This document shows positions 5,828 through 13,831 of a stretch of DNA of 14,101 nucleotides, in pieces. The notes under the pieces were generated by a model. It saw only the letters and a program-made list of their open reading frames with translations, was not told the origin of the DNA and searched no databases. The stretch spans positions 1 to 14,101 of the forward strand of contig JANBTH010000595.1 of the NCBI GenBank assembly GCA_027578815.1, in the 5' to 3' direction. Position numbers and translations under genes: made by a program. Within the stretch, counting starts at the first letter, position 1. Each line of letters opens with the position of its first letter. This DNA comes from Coemansia sp. RSA 1804 (taxonomy: Eukaryota; Kickxellomycota; Kickxellomycetes; Kickxellales; Kickxellaceae).

Positions 5828-7909
5828 TTATGCGTGTGCTTTGCGCTTGAATATTCTTTTCACTTTAGCAACCCGTGGTGTTTTTGGCTCCAAACTTTTG
5901 TCATGGTCCTCATCCTTATCTGAATCCTCGTGAAGGTGCTGGTTTTGAGAAGGGCGCTCTTCCTCGTCCGAGTTGGCTATCACAACGTTTGGTGGAGACT
6001 CCGTTGCAGACAAATCCATTGGGGCAGCAGCCGCCCGTGCACTTGCTTTTTTTCTAAACACTTTTAGCGAAAGAAGCGGCTTTTTCTTTGTCTTCGTGCG
6101 CTTGAACCACCCAGTGTGCAGCGGAGACGACTTTGGCGGTGGTGACGGTGTTGTAGAATCGACTGACATTTTAGACTGCAGCTTTATAGGAGCCAGTTGC
6201 CTTTGCAAGTCGATAGTACTGTTATTATGTGATGACTCTGTTGTGTTGTTGTCGGTGAATGGTATACCGTATGCCTGTTCAAACGGGTTTTTCTCCACGA
6301 CCGGACTGTTGATTTGTAAGGATTGGTCAATCAACGAGTCACTCTTCTCTGGAACCTCACCTTTGTCTTTCTCCACGGCTTTTCCATTGTCGTTAATGTC
6401 GTCTGGTTCTTGTTTCAAATGACTTTGGGCTCTTTTTTCTTTTTGCCAGACCAGAGCTTTTGGTGAGCCCAGCTTGAACGGCGACCGCTTCTTACTGGGA
6501 GTGGCAGTATTAGGTGCGGGAGTTACAGACCTGGTTGTTGGCGTAGCACTGGTGTTACCATTATCATTAAATTTGCTGGCAGGGCTGGAACGCCCACTGT
6601 CTGCAGCAAAGAACCGTTTAGGCGAAAACGGCGACATTGGTTTCGAACTCTCTCTGTCTGAACTTTGCTGGGGCTCTGGTTTAGAAGAAAGCTGCTTCTT
6701 CTTCTGGGATTTCAACACGATCTCAAGTCTACTGTCATCAGCGCTGATGGCAGGCTGCGAACCGTTGCTAGTGCTTTCTACAATCTGGACGGAAACCGGA
6801 GAAGAATCAACAACCACGCTGTCGTGGGTGGTGCTGGTTCCACGGCTCCTATCACCGCTGCGCCCATGGTGCTTCTTATGTTGATGTTTATGGTGTTTAT
6901 GGTGACGATGACGGTGGTTTGAATCCTTGGTCTGTGGAGTAGTTGACCTTTCGCGTGACTTTGTAGTAGCTTTGTTAACAGAGGCAAAACTATCGCTGGC
7001 AGCCTTTGTTATTTCGCTAGCGCTGGGGGAGGAGCTCTGGAGACCCTTGTTGAACGGGTTACGGGTAAGCCGACTGATATTAAGACGTGCGAAAGAGTGG
7101 ATCATACTCTTGTTGCTGGCTCCTGGCTGCGAGGATCCTTCCCTGCTGCTGAAATCCATGCTGGTGGATAGCTGTTGCTGTGAACAAAAATCATTGGCAG
7201 GCGTTGCGTTGTTGAGTTCTCTGGGAACAGACGGGTTTGCCAACACGATGGTGCTGGATGGACGCGGATCGGAAATCGCTGGATCCGGTGGTGGATTGCG
7301 CACCCAGTAAGGCACTTCCTTGCCCTGTGACAGGTAGTACGACTCAAGCATATCCTCAATCTGCGACTTTGGCCGATCAGCCATACTGGACCCAGACGCA
7401 AGCGCCGAATCTGTTGCAGTGGTAGATATAAAGGAGGTGACGCTGGTGGCCAGTCTCTGGAAGAAGGAGGCGGTTGTGCCAGTGACGTCGGTTGTGGACA
7501 TTGACAACACATTAGCATCACCAGCACTACCACTTGTGCTCTTTGTGGGTACCCGGGTTGGCGGCAGACTGGAGGCCGGATGGGTTGGTTTTTTTGTGCG
7601 GGTCTCGGTCTCCACCGTGCCTGGCGACTGCGTTGTCATCAATCCACCCATGCCCATGCCTGCTCTGTCGATCAGCGGCTGTATGTTGCGTGTTTTCAGA
7701 ACAATCCCCAGCCCCCACGATCCGTCGTCGCCGGTCTGCTGGCCGAGCTCCTGTGCGTATCCAGATCCATCGTGGTCTCCGCTATCGAGGGACACCGATG
7801 AAAGGGAGCCCGTGGATGGCGTTATTATCCCCGATGGCATCGTGTAGCTAGGGTTCTTCCCGTTGACAATTGCGCTGCTGCTTTTTCTGGATGCAACAAT
7901 GTTCATCAT
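5828..7909 (-). CDS. Long disordered protein with a Mso1-like Sec1-binding segment
   Basis: The product (693 aa from the chosen start) is mostly low-complexity Ser/Thr/Pro/Lys sequence. A conserved-looking segment near residues 148-210 has SFFQRLATSVTSFIS followed by IEDMLESYYLSQGKEVPYW and PPPDP. This resembles the fungal Mso1 Sec1-binding region (an FFxRL-type start, then a YY-x-x-x-G-x-x-x-P-x-W core), which contacts Sec1/Munc18 during exocytic SNARE assembly. Later features are a His/Lys-rich tract (HRHRHHKHHKHQHKKHH), several SPxK/SPFxK-type sites, an acidic patch (DSDKDEDHD) and a basic C-terminus (VAKVKRIFKRKAHA). The frame extends to an ATG at 8038, but the added 43 residues include a Phe-rich stretch from a pyrimidine tract, and a TATAAG sits just before 8038. 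The MM start at 7909-7904 is therefore preferred. The Mso1 match is by pattern memory only. Confidence 0.6.
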   Translation of the reverse strand: MMNIVASRKSSSAIVNGKNPSYTMPSGIITPSTGSLSSVSLDSGDHDGSGYAQELGQQTGDDGSWGLGIVLKTRNIQPLIDRAGMGMGGLMTTQSPGTVETETRTKKPTHPASSLPPTRVPTKSTSGSAGDANVLSMSTTDVTGTTASFFQRLATSVTSFISTTATDSALASGSSMADRPKSQIEDMLESYYLSQGKEVPYWVRNPPPDPAISDPRPSSTIVLANPSVPRELNNATPANDFCSQQQLSTSMDFSSREGSSQPGASNKSMIHSFARLNISRLTRNPFNKGLQSSSPSASEITKAASDSFASVNKATTKSRERSTTPQTKDSNHRHRHHKHHKHQHKKHHGRSGDRSRGTSTTHDSVVVDSSPVSVQIVESTSNGSQPAISADDSRLEIVLKSQKKKQLSSKPEPQQSSDRESSKPMSPFSPKRFFAADSGRSSPASKFNDNGNTSATPTTRSVTPAPNTATPSKKRSPFKLGSPKALVWQKEKRAQSHLKQEPDDINDNGKAVEKDKGEVPEKSDSLIDQSLQINSPVVEKNPFEQAYGIPFTDNNTTESSHNNSTIDLQRQLAPIKLQSKMSVDSTTPSPPPKSSPLHTGWFKRTKTKKKPLLSLKVFRKKASARAAAAPMDLSATESPPNVVIANSDEEERPSQNQHLHEDSDKDEDHDKSLEPKTPRVAKVKRIFKRKAHA

Positions 7910-8352
7910 CTGCGGCCTCAATGCAAAAAATATAAATATAGAGAGAAAGAAGAGAAAGAAGAAGTCTTGAAGGCGCGGCGCATCTGCATTATATTTTCGT
8001 ATTGAATCGATAATATAAGGTAAATGCTTGCAAGACATTACTTCTTATAGGCAGAATGTGATTGGCAAAAAAAAGCTCTAGAACTCGGAAAGGGTGTAAC
8101 CGGCAAACAAAAGCCCATCTGAATTTGCCCACATTGGATTGGATTTCAGAACAATGTTTCTCTTCTCATTGGCAAAAAAGTTAAAAGAAAAGTACTAAAC
8201 TTGTGTAACAGCGGTCCGCAACTCTGGCTGGCTGATGTGTTTTCATTACGCGAATCAAAAGGTCCAGCTGCCTGGCTTCTCCTGTCTTGTTCATTCAAAA
8301 AAAACAATACACCCCTCTCCTCCTAGGGTTAGCTCCTCGGATTGCCTGCCAA
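7910..8352. promoter_or_regulatory. Upstream region of the Mso1-like gene with four CCAAT boxes
   Basis: On the minus strand this region has four CCAAT pentamers (8061-8065, 8133-8137, 8138-8142, 8168-8172 as ATTGG on the plus strand), two of them back to back. Two lie within TTGGCAAAAAA repeats. A TATAAG (about 8044-8052 reversed) and a polypyrimidine stretch precede the chosen start. CCAAT boxes bind the HAP/NF-Y complex in fungi. The right part is the 3' flank of the ETF-QO gene. Confidence 0.5.
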
Positions 8353-10290
8353 CTAGGTGTCAACATAGTTGGGTCCATCGCCTCCCTCAGGCACAGCCCA
8401 GTCGATGTTCTGAGCGGGATCCTTGATATCGCAGGTCTTGCAATGGATACAGTTCTGGGAGTTAATCTGGAAGCGCTTCTTTCCAGGGGACGCCTCATCG
8501 TCAACATACTCGTAGACGCCGGCGGGGCAGAACCGTTGCTCGGGCCCAGAGTAAACGGGGAGATTCTCGCGGATCTCAACTGTCTTGTCCTTCAAGCGCA
8601 GATGCACAGGCTGGTCCTCCGCGTGGTTAGTACCGGTGCGCGACACGCTGGTCAGGATGTCAAAGGTTATCTTGTTGTCGGGCTTCGGGTAATCGATGGG
8701 CTCGTGCATGGAGGCCGGTTGCAGCATGGCGTGGTCTGGGTGCTTGTGGGCAAAGGTGAATGGGACGCGCCCCTTCAGAATAAGCGTATCCAGCCCACTC
8801 CACGCAATACCGCCCCAGAGTCCCAAGGAAGTGTGGAACGATGGGCGGATGTTGCGCACCTCGTACAGTTCCTTGAAGATACTGCTACTCCGGAACGCCT
8901 CCTCGTAATCGGCCAGCACAATCGGCGGCGCGCGCGCCTCCTCATCGCCCTCGCCCTCGCCCTCGCCCTCGCTGGCGCCCTTTCCGTCGGTGACAATGGC
9001 CTTGAACGCGCAGTCGGCTGCTAGAATGCCGCTCTTCATGGCATTGTGCGTGCCCTTAATTTTGGGCACATTCATGAATCCGGCAGTGTCGCCTATCAGC
9101 GCGCCTCCCGGGAAAAACAGCTTGGGCAGCGACTGCAGCCCGCCCTCGACCAGAGCGCGCGCGCCATAAGATATGACGCGACCACCCTCCAGCAGCTTGG
9201 AGACAAACGGATGTGCCTTGAAGCGCTGGAACTCCTTGTAGGGCGACATGTAGGGGTTCTGGTAATCGAGGCCCACCACAAGCCCAAGCGTCACCTTATT
9301 GTCCTCCATATGGTAGATGAAGCCGCCGCCGTACGTCTTGTAATCCAGCGGATACCCCATCGTGTGGACAATCTTCCCCGGAGAATGGTTGGCCTCATCG
9401 ACCTCCCACACCTCCTTTATTCCAAGCCCGTAGGTCTGGAACTTGTCTTCGTCACGCAGCCGGAGCTTGCGGATCAGCCCCTTGGTCAATGAGCCGTGGC
9501 ATCCCTCTGCAAACAGCGCCAGTTTCCCGCGCAACTCCATCCCAGGCGTGAAGGTTGACTTTGGCTTAAAGCTCTTGTCCACACCAGCATCATTTGTGAC
9601 AATCCCGCGCACACTGCCGTCGGGGCCGTAGATGATCTGAGCGGCCGCTGTCTGCGGAAACACATCGACGCCAAGCTCCTCGGCCTTCTCGCCCATCCAC
9701 TTGACCACATTACTGAGGCTGACAATATAGTTACCGGCGTTGTCCATCTGCGGCGGATGCGGCATCGGGAATGCACTGTTCTGCGTCAGGAACTTCATAT
9801 GGTCATCCAGTGCCGGTTGGTTCAGAGGTGCGCCCAGCTCCTTCCAGTCCGGAAACAGCTCCTCCAGCGGACCTGTCTCGATACACGCCCCCGAGAGCGT
9901 GTGCGCACCTATCTCGCTTCCCTTCTCAATGACTACCACGCTGATCTCCGCGCCCTGCTTCTCTGCGAGCTGTTTCAGACGGATGCCGGCAGACAGTCCT
10001 GCCGGCCCACCGCCAACAATAACCACATCGTAGTCCATTGCTTCGCGCTCGACTTCTGGCACGACCTTCTGCCCCTCCTTCTGCTCGGCTGCTGGTCCTT
10101 GCGCGGCGTGGGAAAACGAAACCTCCCGTGTCTGCAGCCGTCGTCCATAAAGCATCGGACGCACGGTGGCCGGTGTTCTCCGTGCCCATAGAACGCTGCT
10201 AGCTGTGCTGGCTGTGGTCAATGGCCGCCGAACAGCAAGCGCTGCTGTGGCCCTCCTGCCCAGCACCATGGACGTGTTCCGGTAGTGCAT
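8353..10290 (-). CDS. ETFDH: Electron transfer flavoprotein-ubiquinone oxidoreductase, mitochondrial
   Basis: This 645-residue enzyme passes electrons from electron transfer flavoprotein to ubiquinone, linking fatty-acid, amino-acid and choline dehydrogenases to the respiratory chain at the inner mitochondrial membrane (yeast homologue CIR2). The N-terminus (about 1-70) is rich in Arg, Ala and Thr and fits a mitochondrial presequence. The FAD dinucleotide-binding motif VIVGGGPAGLSAG is at 90-102. The ubiquinone-binding/membrane region is about 321-361 (GGGFIYHMEDNKVTLGLVVG), and a second FAD motif LIGDTAGFMNVPKIKGTHNA lies at 398-417. The C-terminal 4Fe-4S cluster ligands are C588 (FCPAGVYEY) and C614, C617 and C620 (CIHCKTCDIKDP). 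Length is close to that of the human enzyme plus a small insertion, EGEGEGEGDE (441-450), from a hexanucleotide repeat. No intron is needed. M8 (10269) is an alternative start. Confidence 0.97.
   Translation of the reverse strand: MHYRNTSMVLGRRATAALAVRRPLTTASTASSVLWARRTPATVRPMLYGRRLQTREVSFSHAAQGPAAEQKEGQKVVPEVEREAMDYDVVIVGGGPAGLSAGIRLKQLAEKQGAEISVVVIEKGSEIGAHTLSGACIETGPLEELFPDWKELGAPLNQPALDDHMKFLTQNSAFPMPHPPQMDNAGNYIVSLSNVVKWMGEKAEELGVDVFPQTAAAQIIYGPDGSVRGIVTNDAGVDKSFKPKSTFTPGMELRGKLALFAEGCHGSLTKGLIRKLRLRDEDKFQTYGLGIKEVWEVDEANHSPGKIVHTMGYPLDYKTYGGGFIYHMEDNKVTLGLVVGLDYQNPYMSPYKEFQRFKAHPFVSKLLEGGRVISYGARALVEGGLQSLPKLFFPGGALIGDTAGFMNVPKIKGTHNAMKSGILAADCAFKAIVTDGKGASEGEGEGEGDEEARAPPIVLADYEEAFRSSSIFKELYEVRNIRPSFHTSLGLWGGIAWSGLDTLILKGRVPFTFAHKHPDHAMLQPASMHEPIDYPKPDNKITFDILTSVSRTGTNHAEDQPVHLRLKDKTVEIRENLPVYSGPEQRFCPAGVYEYVDDEASPGKKRFQINSQNCIHCKTCDIKDPAQNIDWAVPEGGDGPNYVDT
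8948..8971. repeat. Hexanucleotide repeat (CCCTCG)n in the ETF-QO gene
   Basis: About four CCCTCG units encode alternating Glu-Gly on the minus strand. This falls in a variable surface region between conserved blocks, so length changes would probably be tolerated. Confidence 0.75.
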
Positions 10291-10941
10291 TTGTCGTTAT
10301 TGTTTGCTACTCTTGGGTCTGCAATAATCTGTATGGAATTAGAACAAAAAAGAGAAAAATATATAAAGTAAAAAACAGAAAAAAGATAAACGATCTTTGC
10401 TCTAGATGAAAAAAAGAAGAGAAAAAACATCACCTTTGCTCTCCTCAACTTTTTTCTTCCCCATTCCTCCACGCCTTTTAAGCACAAGCATGTGAAGCGT
10501 GGGTAGTTTTTTCTTTTCTTTTTCATCTTATCGCTTTCCACCCTAATTTGGATGGCCACGGTTACTTTCATGTGCCAGGATCAAAGCGGCGGGTACTTGT
10601 GTCAGGAGTCACTTATTCTACAAACCAGAATACTCCGAGAATGAATCTAAAGCCTTGGCTAAAGGAGTTCGGGACTACATGAGATTGCGAGAGTTGATAT
10701 GTTGCTGAAATCGCTGGGTGCCAAAACCCAAAACTATTGATCCGGATTTACACACGGGTGTTTTCCCGAAGCCTGTTGTTATTATTCCCTAGCCATGGAA
10801 GCAGTCATACCAAGCTCCAGCATATTGCCTTCGTCCTCTTCTTTATTAAAAGATATACCAGTACTTGCTATCCCTGTTCCCTTTGGTTCTTATATCATCT
10901 GTCGTGCTTTATCCGGGTACTTATCAACTTGTCTGGTTAGG
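10291..10941. promoter_or_regulatory. Divergent promoter region between ETF-QO and RPP40
   Basis: A 651-bp segment separates the divergent starts. It is A-rich on the ETF-QO side (10345-10435) and has pyrimidine tracts near 10507-10525. The ATG at 10795 is in frame with RPP40 but adds 49 residues not expected in the family, so I treat 10795-10941 as likely 5' leader. ATGs at 10570, 10641, 10679 and 10699 could form upstream ORFs if they are in the transcript. No TATA box is clear. Confidence 0.45.
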
Positions 10942-12084
10942 ATGAGTAGCCACATACCGCTTCCAAAGGAGAAGCACAGCAAGAGCAAGCTGTTTGCAAC
11001 GGTTTCCTCACTGTCGTCCAAAAAGAAGGAGCACACAAAGTGCATAGAAGCACACCCGTTCAACCACCGACTATCGGTAATCGTAGACAAGAAGCAGGAG
11101 GCGGACACACAGCGGATGTTGGCAGAATGTATTGGCGAGTACTACAAAGTCAAAACACTCAAGCCAACCAATCTAATCGACCCCTCGTTTATCCGCGAGT
11201 ATGTATCGTCCAAAGCGAAAAGCAACACAAGAAACAGTTTGGTGGCCCTGAGTCTGGGCACGCGGATCGATGTGGACGATGTGTTTGCAATCGACGGAAA
11301 TGGCCAGCTGATAATGAGTCTGTGCAAGGACACGTACCAAGTGCTGGGCCTTACTGGGCGCCAGTCGCAGTTTCCACTCGAGCGCGGCTCCCGCTTTGTA
11401 GTAACCGTCGATCTGCTAGCCGACTGCATGGATCCCGAAACAAAGTACTTCCGTCGCCTCCATTCCCGTCTACACGCAGTCTTTGGCGACCAGAAATTCG
11501 CGTTTGCCATTGGCGTGTATGCCCAGGATACGGGTAAGGCGCTCAATCTCGATATACCGGGCGTGGCCGTATGTATGCCACAGGTTAGAACAATGACGCT
11601 GCTGGATGTGGATGTTCCCGATCTGGCCCGTTCTGATCTTATTTCCTATATTCGTCCGGATGGTTGGAACGAGGAGGCGCAGGACGTATTCGAGTGGATT
11701 GGGCTTGCAACTGCCTGTGCTGACGCTGTCACACAGTCTGCCGGCCAGTCTGCCGACACTCTGGCGATCCGCACGTACCATGCGCCTGCGCCAACCAAGC
11801 ACTGCGATCTTGCGGTTCTGTCAGTCGAGGGAATGCTGTCGGCCAAAGCAATATCACAGTTTGCGCAGAAGATGATTGAGAGTCAGCGCTCTATAGATTC
11901 AGATCCGAATCATGTCCCGCTCTTTCTGTGTGTCTGGGGACACGATGACGCCCCAGTGTCCTGGGGATCTAGTGAGCATGGATTTCTGACCAGCGGCGAA
12001 AATATGTATGCACACGTGTATCTCCCCCAGATAGACAAATGCGTAGCGTTTCAGGCGTGTGGGCCTTGGGATTCGTACTCCTAG
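10942..12084 (+). CDS. RPP40: Ribonuclease P/MRP protein subunit Rpp40
   Basis: The product (380 aa from M at 10942) matches the Rpp40 family, a protein subunit of nuclear RNase P and RNase MRP involved in tRNA 5' maturation and rRNA processing in the nucleus and nucleolus. Recognisable family blocks, in order, are FNHRLSVIV, the NGQLIMSLCKDTYQVLGL segment followed by GRQSQF, VVTVDL, the FEWIGL block, and near the C-terminus DDAPVSWGSSEHGFLTSGEN followed by MYAHVYLP. Human Rpp40 is about 363 residues, which agrees with the 10942 start. The frame extends to an ATG at 10795, but those 49 residues are hydrophobic/Ser-rich and have no family counterpart. No intron is needed. An AATAAA follows 12 nt after the stop. 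It is divergent from ETF-QO, and I see no functional link. Confidence 0.92.
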   Translation: MSSHIPLPKEKHSKSKLFATVSSLSSKKKEHTKCIEAHPFNHRLSVIVDKKQEADTQRMLAECIGEYYKVKTLKPTNLIDPSFIREYVSSKAKSNTRNSLVALSLGTRIDVDDVFAIDGNGQLIMSLCKDTYQVLGLTGRQSQFPLERGSRFVVTVDLLADCMDPETKYFRRLHSRLHAVFGDQKFAFAIGVYAQDTGKALNLDIPGVAVCMPQVRTMTLLDVDVPDLARSDLISYIRPDGWNEEAQDVFEWIGLATACADAVTQSAGQSADTLAIRTYHAPAPTKHCDLAVLSVEGMLSAKAISQFAQKMIESQRSIDSDPNHVPLFLCVWGHDDAPVSWGSSEHGFLTSGENMYAHVYLPQIDKCVAFQACGPWDSYS

Positions 12085-12096
12085 TTGAGTTAAAGC

Positions 12097-12102
12097 AATA
12101 AA
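12097..12102 (+). terminator. Polyadenylation signal of RPP40 (AATAAA)
   Basis: A canonical AATAAA lies 12 nt after the stop codon. A second one near 12222-12227 could be an alternative site. Confidence 0.5.
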
Positions 12103-12119
12103 AACTACTATCTGTGTCT

Positions 12120-12156
12120 ACAGGGAGAGATGTGTTATCACGATTATTCTCCCTGT
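12120..12156. repeat. 9-bp inverted repeat downstream of RPP40
   Basis: Arms ACAGGGAGA (12120-12128) and TCTCCCTGT (12148-12156) pair perfectly around a 19-nt loop. In RNA this would form a stable hairpin in the RPP40 3' UTR or just past the cleavage site. Confidence 0.6.
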
Positions 12157-12862
12157 GGTTCAACTATGTATTGTATTTTGCAAAAGACCTTGAGTTTGGG
12201 AAATGCTACTTTACATTCAAAAATAAAATGATTTGTACTGGGTGGAAAGTAGCAAACAGAACATAGATGAGTGCAGATACATCGAATATTCACAGCAAAG
12301 GATGCACTTTAAGCGGTGTCGATAGACTCCTCTATTCTCCACTAGCTTTGTGGCTAACATTGACATTGGGTTTAGCTCTTTTTCCAAGTCTCACACTTTG
12401 TTTTCGTAATTTTTTAAAAATATGTAATAAAATTTTCAAACCAAATATAATCTTAATTGTATTATCATTACTTTCTATTAGTTTATAAGAAGTATTTAAT
12501 ACATTTAACAAGACAGACACATTATTTTATTGTGAGCGATTGAATACCCAAACCAAAGATAAAGACAAGCAAAGCTATGTAGGTCTATTTTGTCTACAAA
12601 TAACGACTGCCCTTCTTAAGGTTAAATGCAAGAATTTTAAAAGTTTAACTACTCAATAAATTTGCTTGTTGTTTTTGACGCAACCCTTGTTTACATTAGT
12701 TAAGGCTTATCAAAATATATGCAATGTATCTAGAGATAGATGTTGAAATAGAAGTGTTGCACTCAATCTTATGGTTTGCTACTCAAATCAAACAATTTTC
12801 TTTTCTTTCTCCAACACTTTTCATAGCAAATCATTATCTCTTTTTTATTTGCCCTTTTTATG
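12157..12862. other. AT-rich intergenic region, no supported gene
   Basis: This stretch holds the RPP40 3' flank and the 3' flank of the Cys-rich gene. Short open frames exist on both strands (about 12267-12488 plus, 12332-12520 minus), but the minus one lacks an ATG and neither resembles a known family or the small genes of the other island. Confidence 0.5.
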
Positions 12863-13060
12863 TTAAAAACCTCTCCACTTTATACATTCTATATGAGGGC
12901 AGTCCTGTCCATCTGCTACACCGTCCTTTACGCAATCATTAATATCAGTATGTGTGCATTTCACAGGCTTCTTTTTTCTGCAAGATACACACTTGGGACG
13001 GCACTCCCGTACCACTGGTTTCACAGTATCAGAGTTTTTCTTATTTGATTTCTTTGGCAT
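12863..13060 (-). CDS. Small Cys-rich, Lys-rich protein (65 aa)
   Basis: No known family is recognised. The 65-residue product starts MPKKSNKKNSDTVKP and has seven cysteines at 20, 24, 27, 35, 43, 54 and 59 (pattern C-x3-C-x2-C-x7-C-x7-C-x10-C-x4-C), plus His37 and His56. This could bind zinc or form disulfides. There is no signal peptide, so a reduced intracellular metal site is the more likely reading (inference). The basic MPKK start recalls gene B (MPNK), and its upstream DNA has TATAAAGG about 123 bp before the start. It is short, and in AT-rich DNA a chance ORF cannot be excluded, but the dense Cys spacing and promoter-like upstream sequence favour a gene. Confidence 0.45.
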   Translation of the reverse strand: MPKKSNKKNSDTVKPVVRECRPKCVSCRKKKPVKCTHTDINDCVKDGVADGQDCPHIECIKWRGF

Positions 13061-13561
13061 TGTACTAGTAATATAATGTTAATATTCTTGGATTGATTGT
13101 ATATTGTTTAGTTGAAATAGAGAATCCAATGTTTGAATGCCTTGCTTTTGCATTTAAAAATTCTGAGAATTGGGCAACCTTTATATACTAGATGTTTTCA
13201 TTATATCAATAATTGTTTCATCTGCATATGGTTTGGGTATACATCTTCAAATGGACAAAACCAAATATTAATTAAGAAACTAAAAGCGGAATTTCCAATG
13301 ACTGTATGCAAGTCAGTTTATGCTGGTAAATAATCTTACATTTAACACACTATCATTTATTTTCACAATCAATCATCTAAATACAATAAGATTCAAACAG
13401 ATTCATCTCTCAACACGAGTTTATTAAATTTTTATGTTTTAAAAGTAGCTAAATACGTTCCCAAATAAGCTAAAGTCTCAACACGCCTCACATACTAAGA
13501 GAAAGCTAAATTACCACATGATATCTTTTAATTAATTTATGAATATAGTTTTAATATCACA
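13061..13561. promoter_or_regulatory. Upstream region of the Cys-rich gene and AT-rich spacer
   Basis: The TATA candidate TATATAAAGG lies reversed at about 13178-13187. The overlapping TATACTAGAT (13184-13193) also occurs before gene B (3571-3580) and in the orphan B promoter copy. The rest is AT-rich spacer without a supported gene. The last part may be the decayed 5' portion of the transposase relic. Confidence 0.35.
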
Positions 13562-13831
13562 GAAAGGGCTAAACAACAGGAGAAGATAGACAATCTTGAC
13601 TTTGCCACCATTTGAGTTAAAATTGATGAAGCTGGATTCAATATCCATATCTAAAGAAAAGCAGCCCTAGATAACACAATACTAACGCTTCAAGCAATGT
13701 TTGCACGTTGGAGGAAGATAGTGTTAGAAAGTATTATTCACGATTTCTTTACTGTGCACAGCCACTCAAGCAACTCTTTTCTAGATGTAGACCCAACATA
13801 CCCGATTGATAATAAATCAACTTTATTTTGA
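13562..13831 (+). pseudogene. Relic of a DDE-type (Tc1/mariner-like) transposase
   Basis: One plus-strand frame reads VKIDEAGFNIHI, which matches the second conserved block of Tc1/mariner/IS630-type transposases (typically F-I-D-E-[ST/A]-G-F-N). After two in-frame stops (TGA 13613-13615, TAA 13652-13654) it continues ALDNTILTLQAMFARWRKIV, recalling the later DN[AS] block and the F-x-K-W-K segment that follows LPPYSP. Much of the protein between these blocks is missing, and no terminal inverted repeats could be located. It is a dead, internally deleted copy. The assignment rests on two short motifs in the right order. Confidence 0.45.

Noticed and set aside
5973..6422. Several plus-strand frames opposite the Mso1-like gene
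   Set aside because: Shadow frames without family resemblance; the long minus-strand frame is uninterrupted.
8323..8333. CCTAGGGTTAG resembling a telomere unit
   Set aside because: A single unit with no tandem array, so not a telomeric repeat.
8287..9024. 245-codon plus-strand frame opposite ETF-QO
   Set aside because: Antisense to a conserved enzyme with all cofactor motifs intact.
12332..12520. 62-codon minus-strand frame with a basic tail
   Set aside because: Begins with GTG rather than ATG and has no similarity to the other small genes or a visible promoter.
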